Shown piece after piece: positions 39,727 through 48,235 of a stretch of 64,000 nt of DNA. Source of the stretch: Sphingobium chungbukense. Its GTDB lineage: Bacteria; Pseudomonadota; Alphaproteobacteria; Sphingomonadales; Sphingomonadaceae. Position 1 is the first letter of the stretch; every line of letters starts with the position of its first letter. The DNA is taken from assembly GCF_001005725.1 (NCBI RefSeq), contig NZ_LBIC01000001.1, positions 310,001 to 374,000 of the forward strand. Reading direction: 5' to 3'. The notes under the pieces were generated by a model. That model was not told where the DNA came from, did not search any database, and saw only the letters and a list, made by a program, of their open reading frames with translations. The translations under genes were made by a program, and so were the position numbers.

Positions 39727-39912
39727 ACGTCAATCACCGTTGGGCACGGACCCGTCCGACCCTCTTCAGCCCCAAATCACGGGCTTAACGCATGATTGGG
39801 ATTGCCATGAGTCGCCGGATTCATTACGAATCGCGGCGCAGACGCAATGGGGGGTGAACTTTTCTCCGAGAGTGGTCTGCACCGTTTTTATTCTCAGAGA
39901 GGGGTTTAGCCC

Positions 39913-40140
39913 ATGACCAAGTCGATTGCTCTTTCGCTCGTTCTCGCTGCCTCGCTGGGCCTGGCCGCTTGCTCGGGTCACGCCGACAACGCCGCCAACG
40001 CTGCTGCGAACGCCGCCGACAACGCTTCGAATGCTGCCGACAACGCCATGAACGCCGCGATGAACGCCGCCGACAACGCCGGCAACGCTGCTGCGAACGC
40101 GACCAACGCTGCCGCGAACGCCGCTTCGAACGCGATGTAA
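39913..40140 (+). CDS. Small Ala/Asn-repeat lipoprotein
   Basis: The 75-residue product has a lipoprotein signal (SIALSLVLAASLGLAAC) with Cys near residue 20. The whole mature part is built of NAAx and NAx units, often joined as the heptad NAAxNAx. This Ala-rich heptad pattern could form a coiled coil, reminiscent of Braun-type lipoproteins, but it lacks a C-terminal Lys for peptidoglycan linkage. It has a strong terminator and is probably a separate, well expressed transcript. I know of no assigned function. Confidence 0.75.
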   Translation: MTKSIALSLVLAASLGLAACSGHADNAANAAANAADNASNAADNAMNAAMNAADNAGNAAANATNAAANAASNAM

Positions 40141-40166
40141 TTCCCTCCTCGGGGAATGTCTGAATG

Positions 40167-40196
40167 GGGCCGCGCCGGTAACGGGGCGGCCCTTTT
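40167..40196 (+). terminator. Intrinsic terminator of the Ala/Asn-repeat lipoprotein
   Basis: GGGCCGC (40167-40173) pairs with GCGGCCC (40186-40192), followed by TTTTCGTT. It starts 27 bp past the stop codon. Confidence 0.8.
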
Positions 40197-40225
40197 CGTT
40201 GGGCGAAGGCCCTTCGATGAAAATG

Positions 40226-40252
40226 AAAAGGGCCGCCCCACCGGGGCAGCCC
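40226..40252 (-). terminator. Intrinsic terminator of the glycine-zipper gene
   Basis: A 10-bp stem with one mismatch (40230-40239 with 40243-40252) and a 3-nt loop is followed on the minus strand by TTTTCATTTTC. It lies about 30 bp past the stop at 40283. Confidence 0.8.
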
Positions 40253-40282
40253 TCATGCTTTCATCCCGTCAACGTCGACGGA

Positions 40283-40699
40283 TCAGCAATCCCGGTCGAT
40301 CGCCCGGCCCGCCAGCGCGCCTACACCCGCGCCGATGATGGCGCCCGTGGTGCCGTCGCCGCGACGGCCATAACGGCCGCTGCCCTTGCCGACTTCGTTA
40401 CCGAGCAGACCGCCGGCGATCGCCCCGATGATGGTGCCGCCCGTGCCGTTGTCCCGGCAGCGATAGCCGCCACGATAACCCCGGTAACCGCGATAATAGC
40501 CATCGTCACGATAATAGCCGCCACCGCGGTAATAGCCGTCGCGATAGCCGCGATAGCCGCGGTCGCCACGATAATAATCGCCACGTTCATAATGGCGGCC
40601 CCAACCGTCGCGCGCCATGGCAGGCGTCGCGGTGACGGCGAGCGAGGCAGCGCCCATGGCAAGCGCCGCTCCCATATTGATCAGAAACTTGGTCTTCAT
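40283..40699 (-). CDS. Glycine-zipper 2TM domain envelope protein
   Basis: The 138-residue protein has a signal peptide (GAALAMGAASLAVTATPAMA). Next comes an Arg/Tyr/Gly repeat region of RGYR and YYRG units (residues 30-80). The closing glycine-zipper segment has TIIGAIAGGLLGNEVGKGS and AIIGAGVGALAGRAIDR. Such proteins are outer-membrane or periplasmic and often belong to stress responses. ATG 40699 is chosen, since the upstream 15 codons do not fit a signal. Confidence 0.86.
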   Translation of the reverse strand: MKTKFLINMGAALAMGAASLAVTATPAMARDGWGRHYERGDYYRGDRGYRGYRDGYYRGGGYYRDDGYYRGYRGYRGGYRCRDNGTGGTIIGAIAGGLLGNEVGKGSGRYGRRGDGTTGAIIGAGVGALAGRAIDRDC

Positions 40700-40923
40700 G
40701 GCGTTGCTCCTCATTTGCCATCGATCTTCGGCGGCCCTTCCCAAAAAGGCGGACTCACCATCGATTGAAGCCCTTTTGCCCGATTCGCGTTGAGCCGAGC
40801 CTGAATGGCGATGACAGCGATCGTTCAGCTTGACCGGGGCCCATCATCGCCCCTTTCGGTCCGGAAAGCCAGCGGGACGAAAAGGCGCGCAACCGGTCCG
40901 ATATTGCACTATGGCCAGCAGCG

Positions 40924-41907
40924 ATGCGTCGAATCCTGATCGTCCTGCTGCTTGCGATCCTGCTCCTGCCCGCGCCGAACAAGAACAAGCCGGAACTGTT
41001 CGGTCCCGGCCCGCTGCTGGTGACGGCGCGCGCCCTGCCGCTCAGCTCGACCGATCCGGCGCTGCGCAGGATCGGCCGCCTCACCTATCTGGGCGGCTGG
41101 CAGCTCCGCAGCCCCCATCATGGCTTTGGCGGCATATCCTCGCTGCTGGCCGAACCGGACGGGCAGATATTGGCGCTCAGCGATTCCGGTACGCTGATGG
41201 GCTTCCATATCGGCCCCGGCGCGCCCGCCCGCCACCCCTTCATCGCGCCGCTGCCGGTCCGCCCGCGGGATCGCGACAAGCCCTGGTGGGCCTGGGATTC
41301 GGAAAGCCTGACCCATGACCCCGCGACGGACCGCTATTGGGTGGGATTCGAACTGCAACAGATGATCTGCCGCTATGCGCCGGGCTTCGCGCGGGTGGAG
41401 GCCTGTCGCACCTGGCCGGAGATAGAAGCCTGGCCGGAAACCGGCTCCATCGAATCGCTCGCCCGGTTGCCCGATGGACGTTTCCTGGCGATCGCGGAAA
41501 TGGGCATGACCGCCGACGGCAGCCACGACACGCTGCTCTTCGCCGGCGATCCGGCCGAGGGCGGCACAGCCGCCCCCCTGCATCTGCGCTACGTACCGCC
41601 GCGCGGCTATCGCCCGACCGATGCGGTGGCGCTGGATGCCCGGCGCCTGCTCGTGCTGAACCGGCGGCTGACCGTGCAGGACCTGTTCACGGCAACGCTG
41701 GCGATCGTCGAGCTGCCGGAAAACCCTCGCCCCGGCGACCGGCTGAAGGCCCGAACCCTGGCGCGCCTGGCGCCCCCCTTGCTGGCGGATAATTTCGAGG
41801 GGCTGGCCGTCACCCGCGAAGGCGATCGCCGGATCGTCTGGATCGCATCTGACGACAATCACGAATTTTTCCAGCGCAACCTGCTGCTGAAGTTCGCGCT
41901 GGACTGA
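40924..41907 (+). CDS. Esterase-like activity of phytase family protein
   Basis: The 327-residue protein has an N-terminal membrane or signal segment (ILIVLLLAILLLPAP). A beta-propeller-like domain of the phytase-like esterase family follows (GGISSLLAEPDGQILALSDS, WDSESLTHDPATDRYWVGFE, NFEGLAVTREGDRRIVWIAS). Substrate is unknown; these proteins are secreted or membrane-anchored. It is a single gene on this strand, convergent with rpmB. Confidence 0.82.
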   Translation: MRRILIVLLLAILLLPAPNKNKPELFGPGPLLVTARALPLSSTDPALRRIGRLTYLGGWQLRSPHHGFGGISSLLAEPDGQILALSDSGTLMGFHIGPGAPARHPFIAPLPVRPRDRDKPWWAWDSESLTHDPATDRYWVGFELQQMICRYAPGFARVEACRTWPEIEAWPETGSIESLARLPDGRFLAIAEMGMTADGSHDTLLFAGDPAEGGTAAPLHLRYVPPRGYRPTDAVALDARRLLVLNRRLTVQDLFTATLAIVELPENPRPGDRLKARTLARLAPPLLADNFEGLAVTREGDRRIVWIASDDNHEFFQRNLLLKFALD

Positions 41908-41956
41908 CGGGAATGGCCTTGTCGTAAACCCGAAGCCCTCATATCGCAGGCAACGC

Positions 41957-41983
41957 AAAAAAGCGGCCCGTCACCGGACCGCT
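41957..41983 (-). terminator. Intrinsic terminator of rpmB
   Basis: A 9-bp stem with one G-T wobble (AGCGGTCCG / CGGGCCGCT on the minus strand) and a GTGA loop is followed by TTTTTT. It lies about 27 bp past the rpmB stop. Confidence 0.85.
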
Positions 41984-42009
41984 TCTTCAAGCGAACGAAT
42001 CGAAAGCGA

Positions 42010-42303
42010 TCAGGCCGCGACGGCGGCCTTCTTCTTCGCGATGTCGCGCTTCAGGCGGCGCGCCTTCAGCGACAGCTTGTCGTCGCTGGTCTTCAGCAGC
42101 CAGTTGTCCAGGCCGCCATTATGCTCGACCGAACGCAGACCATGGGTCGACACGCGCAGCTTCACGGTCGTTTCCAGCGCTTCGGAGATCAGCGACACAT
42201 TCTGCAGGTTGGGCAGGAACACACGCTTGGTCTTGTTATTGGCGTGGGAAACATTGTGACCCACCTGGCGGCCCTTGCCGGTCAGCTCGCAAATGCGCGA
42301 CAT
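42010..42303 (-). CDS. rpmB: 50S ribosomal protein L28
   Basis: The 97-residue basic protein begins [20 protein letters not shown] and contains [19 protein letters not shown], as in alphaproteobacterial L28 (longer than the E. coli form). ATG 42303 is preferred over 42309 because [10 protein letters not shown] is the family start. It has its own terminator. Confidence 0.97.
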   Translation of the reverse strand: MSRICELTGKGRQVGHNVSHANNKTKRVFLPNLQNVSLISEALETTVKLRVSTHGLRSVEHNGGLDNWLLKTSDDKLSLKARRLKRDIAKKKAAVAA

Positions 42304-42451
42304 AGTCAATCAACCTTGTAATTCGGGTTCGTTCGGAAAGCGGCGCCGATAACGGGATTCCCGACGCACGTCAACCCGCACAGAGCCTTTCGGGGCCGCA
42401 ACCCTTTCCGACTCATGCGCGTTGACGCCCCATAACGTAGAGGAGGCCGAA

Positions 42452-42673
42452 ATGCGATTCATTGGTGGCTTGTTGCTGATCGTGCTGCTGGTGCTGGCCG
42501 GCGGCATCGCCACCGGCTTCATCGACCTGCAAAAGACGCGGGAAGGAAGCCTGCCGCACGTCGCGGTCCAGGGCGGCTCCCTGCCCAAATATGAAGCCAA
42601 TGTGGCGAAGGTCGAAGTCGGCAAGCGCAAGGAAACGGTCGAAGTGCCGACGGTCGATGTGAAGAAGCCCTGA
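42452..42673 (+). CDS. Small single-pass membrane protein of unknown function
   Basis: The 73-residue protein has a membrane segment (FIGGLLLIVLLVLAGGIATG). A short soluble tail ends in a Val/Lys/Glu-rich stretch (VEVGKRKETVEVPTVDVKKP). AGGAGG lies six bases before ATG 42452, which decides the start over 42422. It sits just upstream of tadA. I do not recognise the family. Confidence 0.75.
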   Translation: MRFIGGLLLIVLLVLAGGIATGFIDLQKTREGSLPHVAVQGGSLPKYEANVAKVEVGKRKETVEVPTVDVKKP

Positions 42674-42712
42674 TTCTTTCCTTCCCCGCGTTCGATCCTG
42701 TATGGGCGGGGC

Positions 42713-43171
42713 ATGGCCACGCCCTTCCCCTTGCCCGATCCCATGCGCCGCGCGCTGGATCTTGCCCGCGCCGCCGAACAGGCGGGCGAAGTGCCGATCG
42801 GCGCCGTCGTGACGCTGGACGGCCGGATCATCGGCGAGGGTGAAAATCGCAACCGCCGGGACAATGATCCCACCGCCCATGCCGAGATGGTCGCCATCCG
42901 GGCGGCGGCCGCGCATCTCAAGGACTTCCGCCTGACGGGCTGCGACCTCTGGGTGACGCTGGAACCCTGCCCGATGTGTGCGGGCGCCCTTTCCCACGCG
43001 CGGATCGCCCGGCTCTATTATGCCGCCGCCGATCCCAAGGGCGGAGCGATCGAACAGGGACCACGCCTCTTCACCCAGCCGCAATGCCTGCACCGGCCCG
43101 AAGTCTATGGCGGCATCGCCGAGACCGAGGCTTCGGCATTGCTGCGCGATTTTTTCCTGGCCCGGCGCTGA
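42713..43171 (+). CDS. tadA: tRNA-specific adenosine deaminase TadA
   Basis: The 152-residue deaminase has the zinc motifs HAE (in DPTAHAEMVAIR) and PCPMCAGAL, plus GEVPIGAVVTLDGRIIGEG. It converts A34 to inosine in tRNA-Arg(ACG). Length is normal. It starts about 40 bp after the small membrane protein gene and is convergent with the STT3-like gene. Confidence 0.96.
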   Translation: MATPFPLPDPMRRALDLARAAEQAGEVPIGAVVTLDGRIIGEGENRNRRDNDPTAHAEMVAIRAAAAHLKDFRLTGCDLWVTLEPCPMCAGALSHARIARLYYAAADPKGGAIEQGPRLFTQPQCLHRPEVYGGIAETEASALLRDFFLARR

Positions 43172-43191
43172 CGTGGCGAAAACGGCCTCCG

Positions 43192-45069
43192 CTATCGCGG
43201 CGCGCCGTAATCGATGCGGTAGAGGGTATAGGGCAGGGTGATGCCCGTCTTGAGCGCCACGGGCTCCAACCAGTCCGGCACCTCACCCCGCATCAGCCCC
43301 GCATAAAAGCCCTTGGGACTGCGCGCCTGATAGATGGTGCCCTCCGGGAAGCCCGGGCAGACCAGCAAATAGGTCGCATGATGCCTGGCGGCGATCGGGC
43401 GGAAGGCCGCCGCCGGACCGTCATAGGCATGGTGCATGTCGAGGATCACTGCCCCGTTGCGATGATAGGGGCCCGCTACCGCGCTGTGATGCGTCACCGC
43501 GATCAGGCGCGGGCCAAGGTCGACCATGGTGAAGATGGTGGCGGCGGGCAACTGGTCCAGCACCTGCAAGGACGGCAGGGTGCGGCAACGGCCATTGGCC
43601 TTGTCGATCGCCTTCCGGCGCGCCTGCACCGCCGGCTTTTGCGGCTTGGTCTGCGCGCCGGTCGCCGTGGTCCACAGCAGGTTGATCTGCGGATAGAGCG
43701 GCGTTGCGAAGGCGACCGCCGCCAGCAACAGCATCCCGACCAGCGCCAGCCCGCGCACCAGCGGCCGCCCCGTGCCAAGCGCACAGAGCAGCCGATAGGC
43801 CGCCCAGGCGGCAGGCGGGATCGCCAGCAATTGCGCCGCCGGACCCGCACGGAGCTGCCAGAAGAGCAGCGCTGTCGAAAACAGCATCATCAGGCCGACC
43901 GTGGCCCAGGCCCAGAGCCGGTCGGTATCGCGCCGGGAATCCCACAGGGCCCAGATCAGGCCGATCAGGCCCGCTGCCGGGATCGCCATCAACGGCACGA
44001 TCAGGCTCCAGGGCTGCACCGTGATCGGCTTGGCCTCCCGGATATTGGCCAGCCAGAGCCGCTCAAGCTCGGGCGAGATCTGATAGGCGCCGGTCAGGCA
44101 TTGCGGCCAGTTCAGCCAGGCGAAGACCGCCACCGCCGCCCCGACGACGATCCCCGCCCCCAGCCGCGCCGGCCAGCTTCGGAGCGGCAGCAGCGCCAGC
44201 AACGCCATCCCCGCCGAGGCGGCGGCGAAGATCGCGACCCAGATGGGCGAGATCGCGTCGCACACCATCTCCCGGTTGGCATGGCTGGCGAACAGCAGGA
44301 AGGAGAGCGACGTCGCTCCGGCCAGGCTGAGCGCATAGGGCAGCATCCGCCGCGCCGCGCCCTCCTTGAACACCCAGCGCAGCGCGATCAGCGCGCCCCC
44401 GGCCGCCAGATAGACGATCATCTCCATGCCGATGGCGATGGAGAGGGCGCTGCTCACCCCCGCAACGATGCCACCGCGCAGCCAGTTGCGGTCGATCAGC
44501 TCCGCCAGCATCAGCACGGTGAAGGCGAGTTGCCAGCCATGATGGTCGATCCGCATCGGCATGAACATGCCGATGCCCATCTGCGCGGCGAAGGGCGCGA
44601 GCGCCGCCAGGAACCAGCTGTTCCCCCCGGCCAGCCGCCGCGCGATGAAGCCCAGCCCCAGCATCAGCGGCAACAGCGGCAGCATCGGCGCGATGCCGCA
44701 GGCCAGCCGGTCGGCCAGTCCCTGATCGACGAAGGCGCGGAAGAACAGCATCAACCCCGCGATCGGCAGGTCGACCAGCCGCGACCAGTGGATGTTGAAC
44801 CCGGCGGGCGGATCGAGCCGATATTGCCGCAGATCGTACCAGCCCTGCCCCGCCAGCCAGTCCTTCACCTGCACATAGCGGATATTGTCGTCGGTATCGC
44901 TGAGCGTCAGCCAATGAATCTGCGGCCAGCGCATCGCGATCAGCCAGGCCATGGCGAAAATCCACAGCAGGACCGTCAGCCATTTCCAGTGCCGCTCGGC
45001 ATAGACGGAAAATTTCGCCGCAACAGGTGCGACGCGCGCGCGCAGGACAGGCCAGCTTTGCAAGTTCAT
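43192..45069 (-). CDS. STT3-like GT-C membrane glycosyltransferase
   Basis: The 625-residue protein has one early membrane segment, then an acidic loop SDTDDNIRYVQVKDWLAGQG of the kind that binds metal and sugar-phosphate lipid in GT-C enzymes. RLDPPAGFNIHWSRLVDLPI follows, then some ten more membrane segments and a C-terminal periplasmic domain (from about residue 480). This is the STT3/PMT pattern of lipid-linked sugar transfer. Substrate and acceptor are unknown. A GtrA-like gene lies divergently next to it, also linked to lipid-linked sugars. Confidence 0.7.
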   Translation of the reverse strand: MNLQSWPVLRARVAPVAAKFSVYAERHWKWLTVLLWIFAMAWLIAMRWPQIHWLTLSDTDDNIRYVQVKDWLAGQGWYDLRQYRLDPPAGFNIHWSRLVDLPIAGLMLFFRAFVDQGLADRLACGIAPMLPLLPLMLGLGFIARRLAGGNSWFLAALAPFAAQMGIGMFMPMRIDHHGWQLAFTVLMLAELIDRNWLRGGIVAGVSSALSIAIGMEMIVYLAAGGALIALRWVFKEGAARRMLPYALSLAGATSLSFLLFASHANREMVCDAISPIWVAIFAAASAGMALLALLPLRSWPARLGAGIVVGAAVAVFAWLNWPQCLTGAYQISPELERLWLANIREAKPITVQPWSLIVPLMAIPAAGLIGLIWALWDSRRDTDRLWAWATVGLMMLFSTALLFWQLRAGPAAQLLAIPPAAWAAYRLLCALGTGRPLVRGLALVGMLLLAAVAFATPLYPQINLLWTTATGAQTKPQKPAVQARRKAIDKANGRCRTLPSLQVLDQLPAATIFTMVDLGPRLIAVTHHSAVAGPYHRNGAVILDMHHAYDGPAAAFRPIAARHHATYLLVCPGFPEGTIYQARSPKGFYAGLMRGEVPDWLEPVALKTGITLPYTLYRIDYGAPR

Positions 45070-45078
45070 GGGCGGTGG

Positions 45079-45128
45079 ATTAGAGCGTTTTCAAGTCGGC
45101 CGGAAGCGGCCGACGGCTCGGAAAATGC
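45079..45128. repeat. Palindromic repeat module, inverted copy
   Basis: On the minus strand it reads ATTTTCCGAGCCGTC, a GC-rich palindromic centre, then CGACTTGAAAACGCTCTA. It matches 26493-26539 in both flanks. It fills most of the gap between the STT3-like and GtrA genes. Confidence 0.7.
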
Positions 45129-45210
45129 AGGCATCAAAAATATCCAGAGCGGACTTTCGCGTCAGCGACAGCCGCTTTAGAGGCTGCGCATCAAAGCGCA
45201 ACGGGGCGGC

Positions 45211-45627
45211 ATGAAAATCCTCCAAATCTTGACAGCGGAAAAGCAGGCCCTGTTCTGGCAGATCGTCCGCTATGGCCTGACGGGCCTGTTCGTGACGGCG
45301 TGTCAGGCCAGCATCTACTGGACGCTGGCCGCGCCGGTCGGCCTGCATCCGCAGCTCGCCAACGGCATCGGCTATCTGGCGGCGGTGCTGATCGGCTATG
45401 TCACCCACAGCGCCTTCACCTTCCGCGGCCATGGGAGCCGCGACAATCAGGCCGCACGGGGCGTCCGCTTCGTCGCGGTGTCGCTGGTGAGCTATGCGCT
45501 GAACGCGCTTTGGGTGTGGCTGTGCGTCACCCATATGCATTGGCCGGAATGGTCGCCCATCCCGGCCATGCTGTTCATCACCCCGGCCGCAGTGTTCGGC
45601 CTCAACCGGCAATGGGTGTTCAAGTAG
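45211..45627 (+). CDS. GtrA-family membrane protein
   Basis: The 138-residue protein has four membrane segments and GtrA motifs (FWQIVRYGLTGLFVTACQAS, NGIGYLAAVLIGYVTHSAFTF, and FGLNRQWVFK at the end). GtrA proteins take part in moving or using polyprenyl-phosphate-linked sugars. It lies divergent from the STT3-like glycosyltransferase and may work with it. Confidence 0.87.
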   Translation: MKILQILTAEKQALFWQIVRYGLTGLFVTACQASIYWTLAAPVGLHPQLANGIGYLAAVLIGYVTHSAFTFRGHGSRDNQAARGVRFVAVSLVSYALNALWVWLCVTHMHWPEWSPIPAMLFITPAAVFGLNRQWVFK

Positions 45628-45630
45628 AAG

Positions 45631-46431
45631 TCAATGCACGAACCGCGCCACCACGTCGCGGTAGGACCGGCTGACCTTCACCTGCGCGCCGGATTCGAGC
45701 ACCAGGAAGCATTCGCCGTTGGTATGCGGCTTCACCTGCCGCACTTGGCTCAGATTGACGATGGTCGACCGGTGCACCCGCTGGAAATTGCGCGGGTCGA
45801 GCCGCTTTTCCAGATCCTTCATCGTCTCGCGCAGGATCAGCGAATTGTCGGCGGTATAGATGCACATATAGTCGCCCGCCGCGTCGATCCGCTCGATCGA
45901 ATCGACATCCACGCGGAAGATCTGCCCGCGATCCTTGATGTTGATGAGCTTTTCGAAGCGATTGGCGGCCGGCGCCTCCTCATCGGCGTTGAATTCGTGC
46001 ATCGCGTCCGGCGCGACTTCCGCCAGCACCTCGCGCAGCTTTTCGGCTTCCTGCACCTGCTTCTTTTCGGACAGCCGCTGGCGCACCCGGTCGAGCGCGT
46101 CGGCCAGCCGCCCCTCCTCCACCGGCTTCATCAGATAGTCGACCGCCTGCGCCTCGAAGGCGCGGATCGCATGGTCGCTGTAAGCGGTGCAGAAGATGAA
46201 AAGCGGCGGTTCGACCTCCATCAGCCCCTGCACGACGGAAAAGCCGTCGAAGCCGGGCATCTGGATGTCGAGGAACACAAGGTCGGGTTTATGCGTCTTG
46301 ATGGCGCGGATCGCTTCCCGGCCGTTGGAACAGGTTTCTACGATTTCGACATCCTCATGCGCTTCCAGACGCAGCTTAAGGCCTTGTATAGCCAGGCTTT
46401 CGTCGTCGACGAGGATTGTTCTGATGGTCAT
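45631..46431 (-). CDS. LytTR-type response regulator
   Basis: The 266-residue protein has a receiver domain with the phosphorylated Asp55 in DLVFLDIQMPGFDG and a conserved Lys in YLMKPVEEG. A linker and a LytTR DNA-binding domain follow (FQRVHRSTIVNLSQVRQVKP, GECFLVLESGAQVKVSRSYR). Its start overlaps the kinase stop by four bases. Confidence 0.94.
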   Translation of the reverse strand: MTIRTILVDDESLAIQGLKLRLEAHEDVEIVETCSNGREAIRAIKTHKPDLVFLDIQMPGFDGFSVVQGLMEVEPPLFIFCTAYSDHAIRAFEAQAVDYLMKPVEEGRLADALDRVRQRLSEKKQVQEAEKLREVLAEVAPDAMHEFNADEEAPAANRFEKLINIKDRGQIFRVDVDSIERIDAAGDYMCIYTADNSLILRETMKDLEKRLDPRNFQRVHRSTIVNLSQVRQVKPHTNGECFLVLESGAQVKVSRSYRDVVARFVH

Positions 46432-47534
46432 GCGGCCACTCTCGATGGTTCATCCAAATTCAGCGGCATTTCGATCAGGACCGAAAAGCCGCCAGGCGTG
46501 GAACGCGTTTCGAAGCTCTGTCGTTCCCCGAAGGCCTGAATCAGCCGGTCGCGGATATTCGCCAGGCCGACACCCGTTCCTTCGCTGACATGATTGTTCG
46601 GGCGGGTGAACCCCTCATTCAATCCCGGACCCGTGTCGGATACGATGATCCGGACGTTTTCACCGGCAGGCTGCGCCGTGACGGAGATTTCCGCGCCCTC
46701 TTCCTTGGGCGTCACGGCATATTTGATCGCATTTTCGACCAGCGGCTGGAGCAAAAGAGAGGGCAGGCGTGACTGCGCCACCGCCGGATCGATGTGGAAA
46801 ACCGGCCGCAATCGGTCCTCGAACCGCATCTTCTCGATCTCCAGATACAGCTTCAACGTCTCGATCTCCTGCTCGATCGTGACCTGCGCGGTCGGTTCGT
46901 TGATCAGGGTATAGCGCAAAAAGGACGACAGGCGGGAAAGCATCGCATTGGCCCGGTCGGTCTGCTTGAGCAGCACCAGGGTCGAGATGCTGTTCAGCGT
47001 ATTGAACAGGAAATGCGGATTGAGCTGATAGCGCAGCATGGCGAGCTGCGCGCTCGACGCCTGGCTTTCCAGATGCAATAGCTGGTCCGCCTGCTCCTCC
47101 ACCGTCAGGTAGAAGTTGATCGCATAATAAAGCGCCGACCACGCCCCCAGCAATGTCATGCTGAGGTAGAAGGCGCCCAGGAACAATTGCAGCCCCGCCG
47201 TGTCGCTGCCCCGGTTCTGGGTCGAGAACACCCAGGCGTCGATGAACGCCACCAGCCCCGCCGCAACCACCACCGTCACGATCGATGCGCCCCAGGTGAC
47301 GATCGGCCGCTGCCGCTGGAGGAAACGGAAGACCACCGCGATCAGCAGCGTCACCGAATAGCCCGACACGGTCGAGATCATCACCGGGATCAGGCTGGAA
47401 AGCGGTTGCCCGTTGGCGATGGTGGAGGAGCCGCGCAGCAGGAAGGCGCCCGCCCATCCCACCGACTGGAGGTTCCAGAAAGCACGGTTCTTGTCCGCGA
47501 AAAAGGGCTGAGGCTGGAAGCGATGGACTGACAT
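46428..47534 (-). CDS. LytS/YehU-type sensor histidine kinase
   Basis: The 368-residue membrane kinase has four or so N-terminal membrane segments. The His_kinase region follows, with the phospho-acceptor His174 in YQLNPHFLFNTLNSIS, then an HATPase domain (LVENAIKYAVTPKEEG, SDTGPGLNEGF, GVGLANIRDRLIQAFG). It pairs with the LytTR regulator directly downstream. Its signal is unknown. Confidence 0.93.
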   Translation of the reverse strand: MSVHRFQPQPFFADKNRAFWNLQSVGWAGAFLLRGSSTIANGQPLSSLIPVMISTVSGYSVTLLIAVVFRFLQRQRPIVTWGASIVTVVVAAGLVAFIDAWVFSTQNRGSDTAGLQLFLGAFYLSMTLLGAWSALYYAINFYLTVEEQADQLLHLESQASSAQLAMLRYQLNPHFLFNTLNSISTLVLLKQTDRANAMLSRLSSFLRYTLINEPTAQVTIEQEIETLKLYLEIEKMRFEDRLRPVFHIDPAVAQSRLPSLLLQPLVENAIKYAVTPKEEGAEISVTAQPAGENVRIIVSDTGPGLNEGFTRPNNHVSEGTGVGLANIRDRLIQAFGERQSFETRSTPGGFSVLIEMPLNLDEPSRVAA

Positions 47535-47543
47535 TGCGTTCAG

Positions 47544-47594
47544 CCTAAAGCATCAGGCAAAAAAGTGGGAACCGGTTTTTGCAAAAGCCGATGC
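47544..47594. repeat. Repeat module with AACCGGTTCCCACTTTT core, inverted
   Basis: Read on the minus strand it is GCATCGGCTTTTGCAAAAACC then GGTTCCCACTTTT and GATGCTTTAGG. It matches the first module at 14846-14899. It lies just upstream of the kinase start. Confidence 0.72.
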
Positions 47595-47629
47595 GAAAAT
47601 CAGCGCGCGCCATTGGGCGGCGGTCCCCG

Positions 47630-48133
47630 TCAGGCCGCCTTCACCGTCTCGGGCGAGCGCGCGTCCGCCACCGGCGTTTCCTCGTCGACGCACAGCCACA
47701 CCAGATCGCTGAGCTCCAGCGTGCGGCCGTCATGGGCCTGTATGGTCATCTTGCGGATCGGCTGCCGGTCGCGGCCATCGGCCAGCACCTGGCAGGAAAT
47801 GGGACCGCAGCCCCATTTCTCGCCCCACTGGCGCAGGGCGATCATGGCGGGCGCCAGATCCTCGCCCTTTTCGGTCAGGCGATATTCGACCTTGCGCCGG
47901 TCGCATTGCATCGGCTGGCGCAGCATGATGCCGTTTTCCACCAGCCGGGCGAGCCGGTTGGCCAGGATATTGCGGGCAATGCCGAGGGTCGACTGGAACT
48001 CCTCGAAATGGCGGATGCCCGAAAGAGCGCCCCGCAAGATGAGGAACGACCAGCGTTCACCCATCGCCTCCAATGCGCTCGGCAGCGCGCATTGTTCCAG
48101 ATCCTGCGCCAGATTATGCTTCATGGGTCTCAT
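47630..48133 (-). CDS. HxlR-family transcriptional regulator
   Basis: The 167-residue protein carries an HxlR winged helix (CALPSALEAMGERWSFLILR, GIRHFEEFQSTLGIARNILA, ENGIMLRQPMQCDRRKVEYRLT). A C-terminal extension of about 50 residues is longer than the core HxlR proteins. ATG 48124 is an alternative start. It is divergent from the (p)ppGpp synthetase gene; targets are unknown. Confidence 0.88.
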   Translation of the reverse strand: MRPMKHNLAQDLEQCALPSALEAMGERWSFLILRGALSGIRHFEEFQSTLGIARNILANRLARLVENGIMLRQPMQCDRRKVEYRLTEKGEDLAPAMIALRQWGEKWGCGPISCQVLADGRDRQPIRKMTIQAHDGRTLELSDLVWLCVDEETPVADARSPETVKAA

Positions 48134-48235
48134 AGATAGCTCAAAGCCATCGCTGTTGCAAAAGTGCAGCGCGTTTATCGCTAAATGGGATTTTTTTGTT
48201 GCACTGCAAGGGGCATCGCGGACAATCGGCATACG

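Noticed and set aside
39698..39912. A SAM/SAH riboswitch before the met operon, or a general-stress (EcfG-type) promoter before the small lipoprotein.
   Set aside because: Only 75 bp of AT-rich sequence with a protein-type palindrome precedes the operon. The GAAC...CGTT spacing before the lipoprotein (about 24 bp) is too long for EcfG.
42976..45180. A 734-residue open frame opposite the STT3-like gene.
   Set aside because: Gln/Arg/His-rich translation without structure; the opposite strand has membrane segments in the right order.
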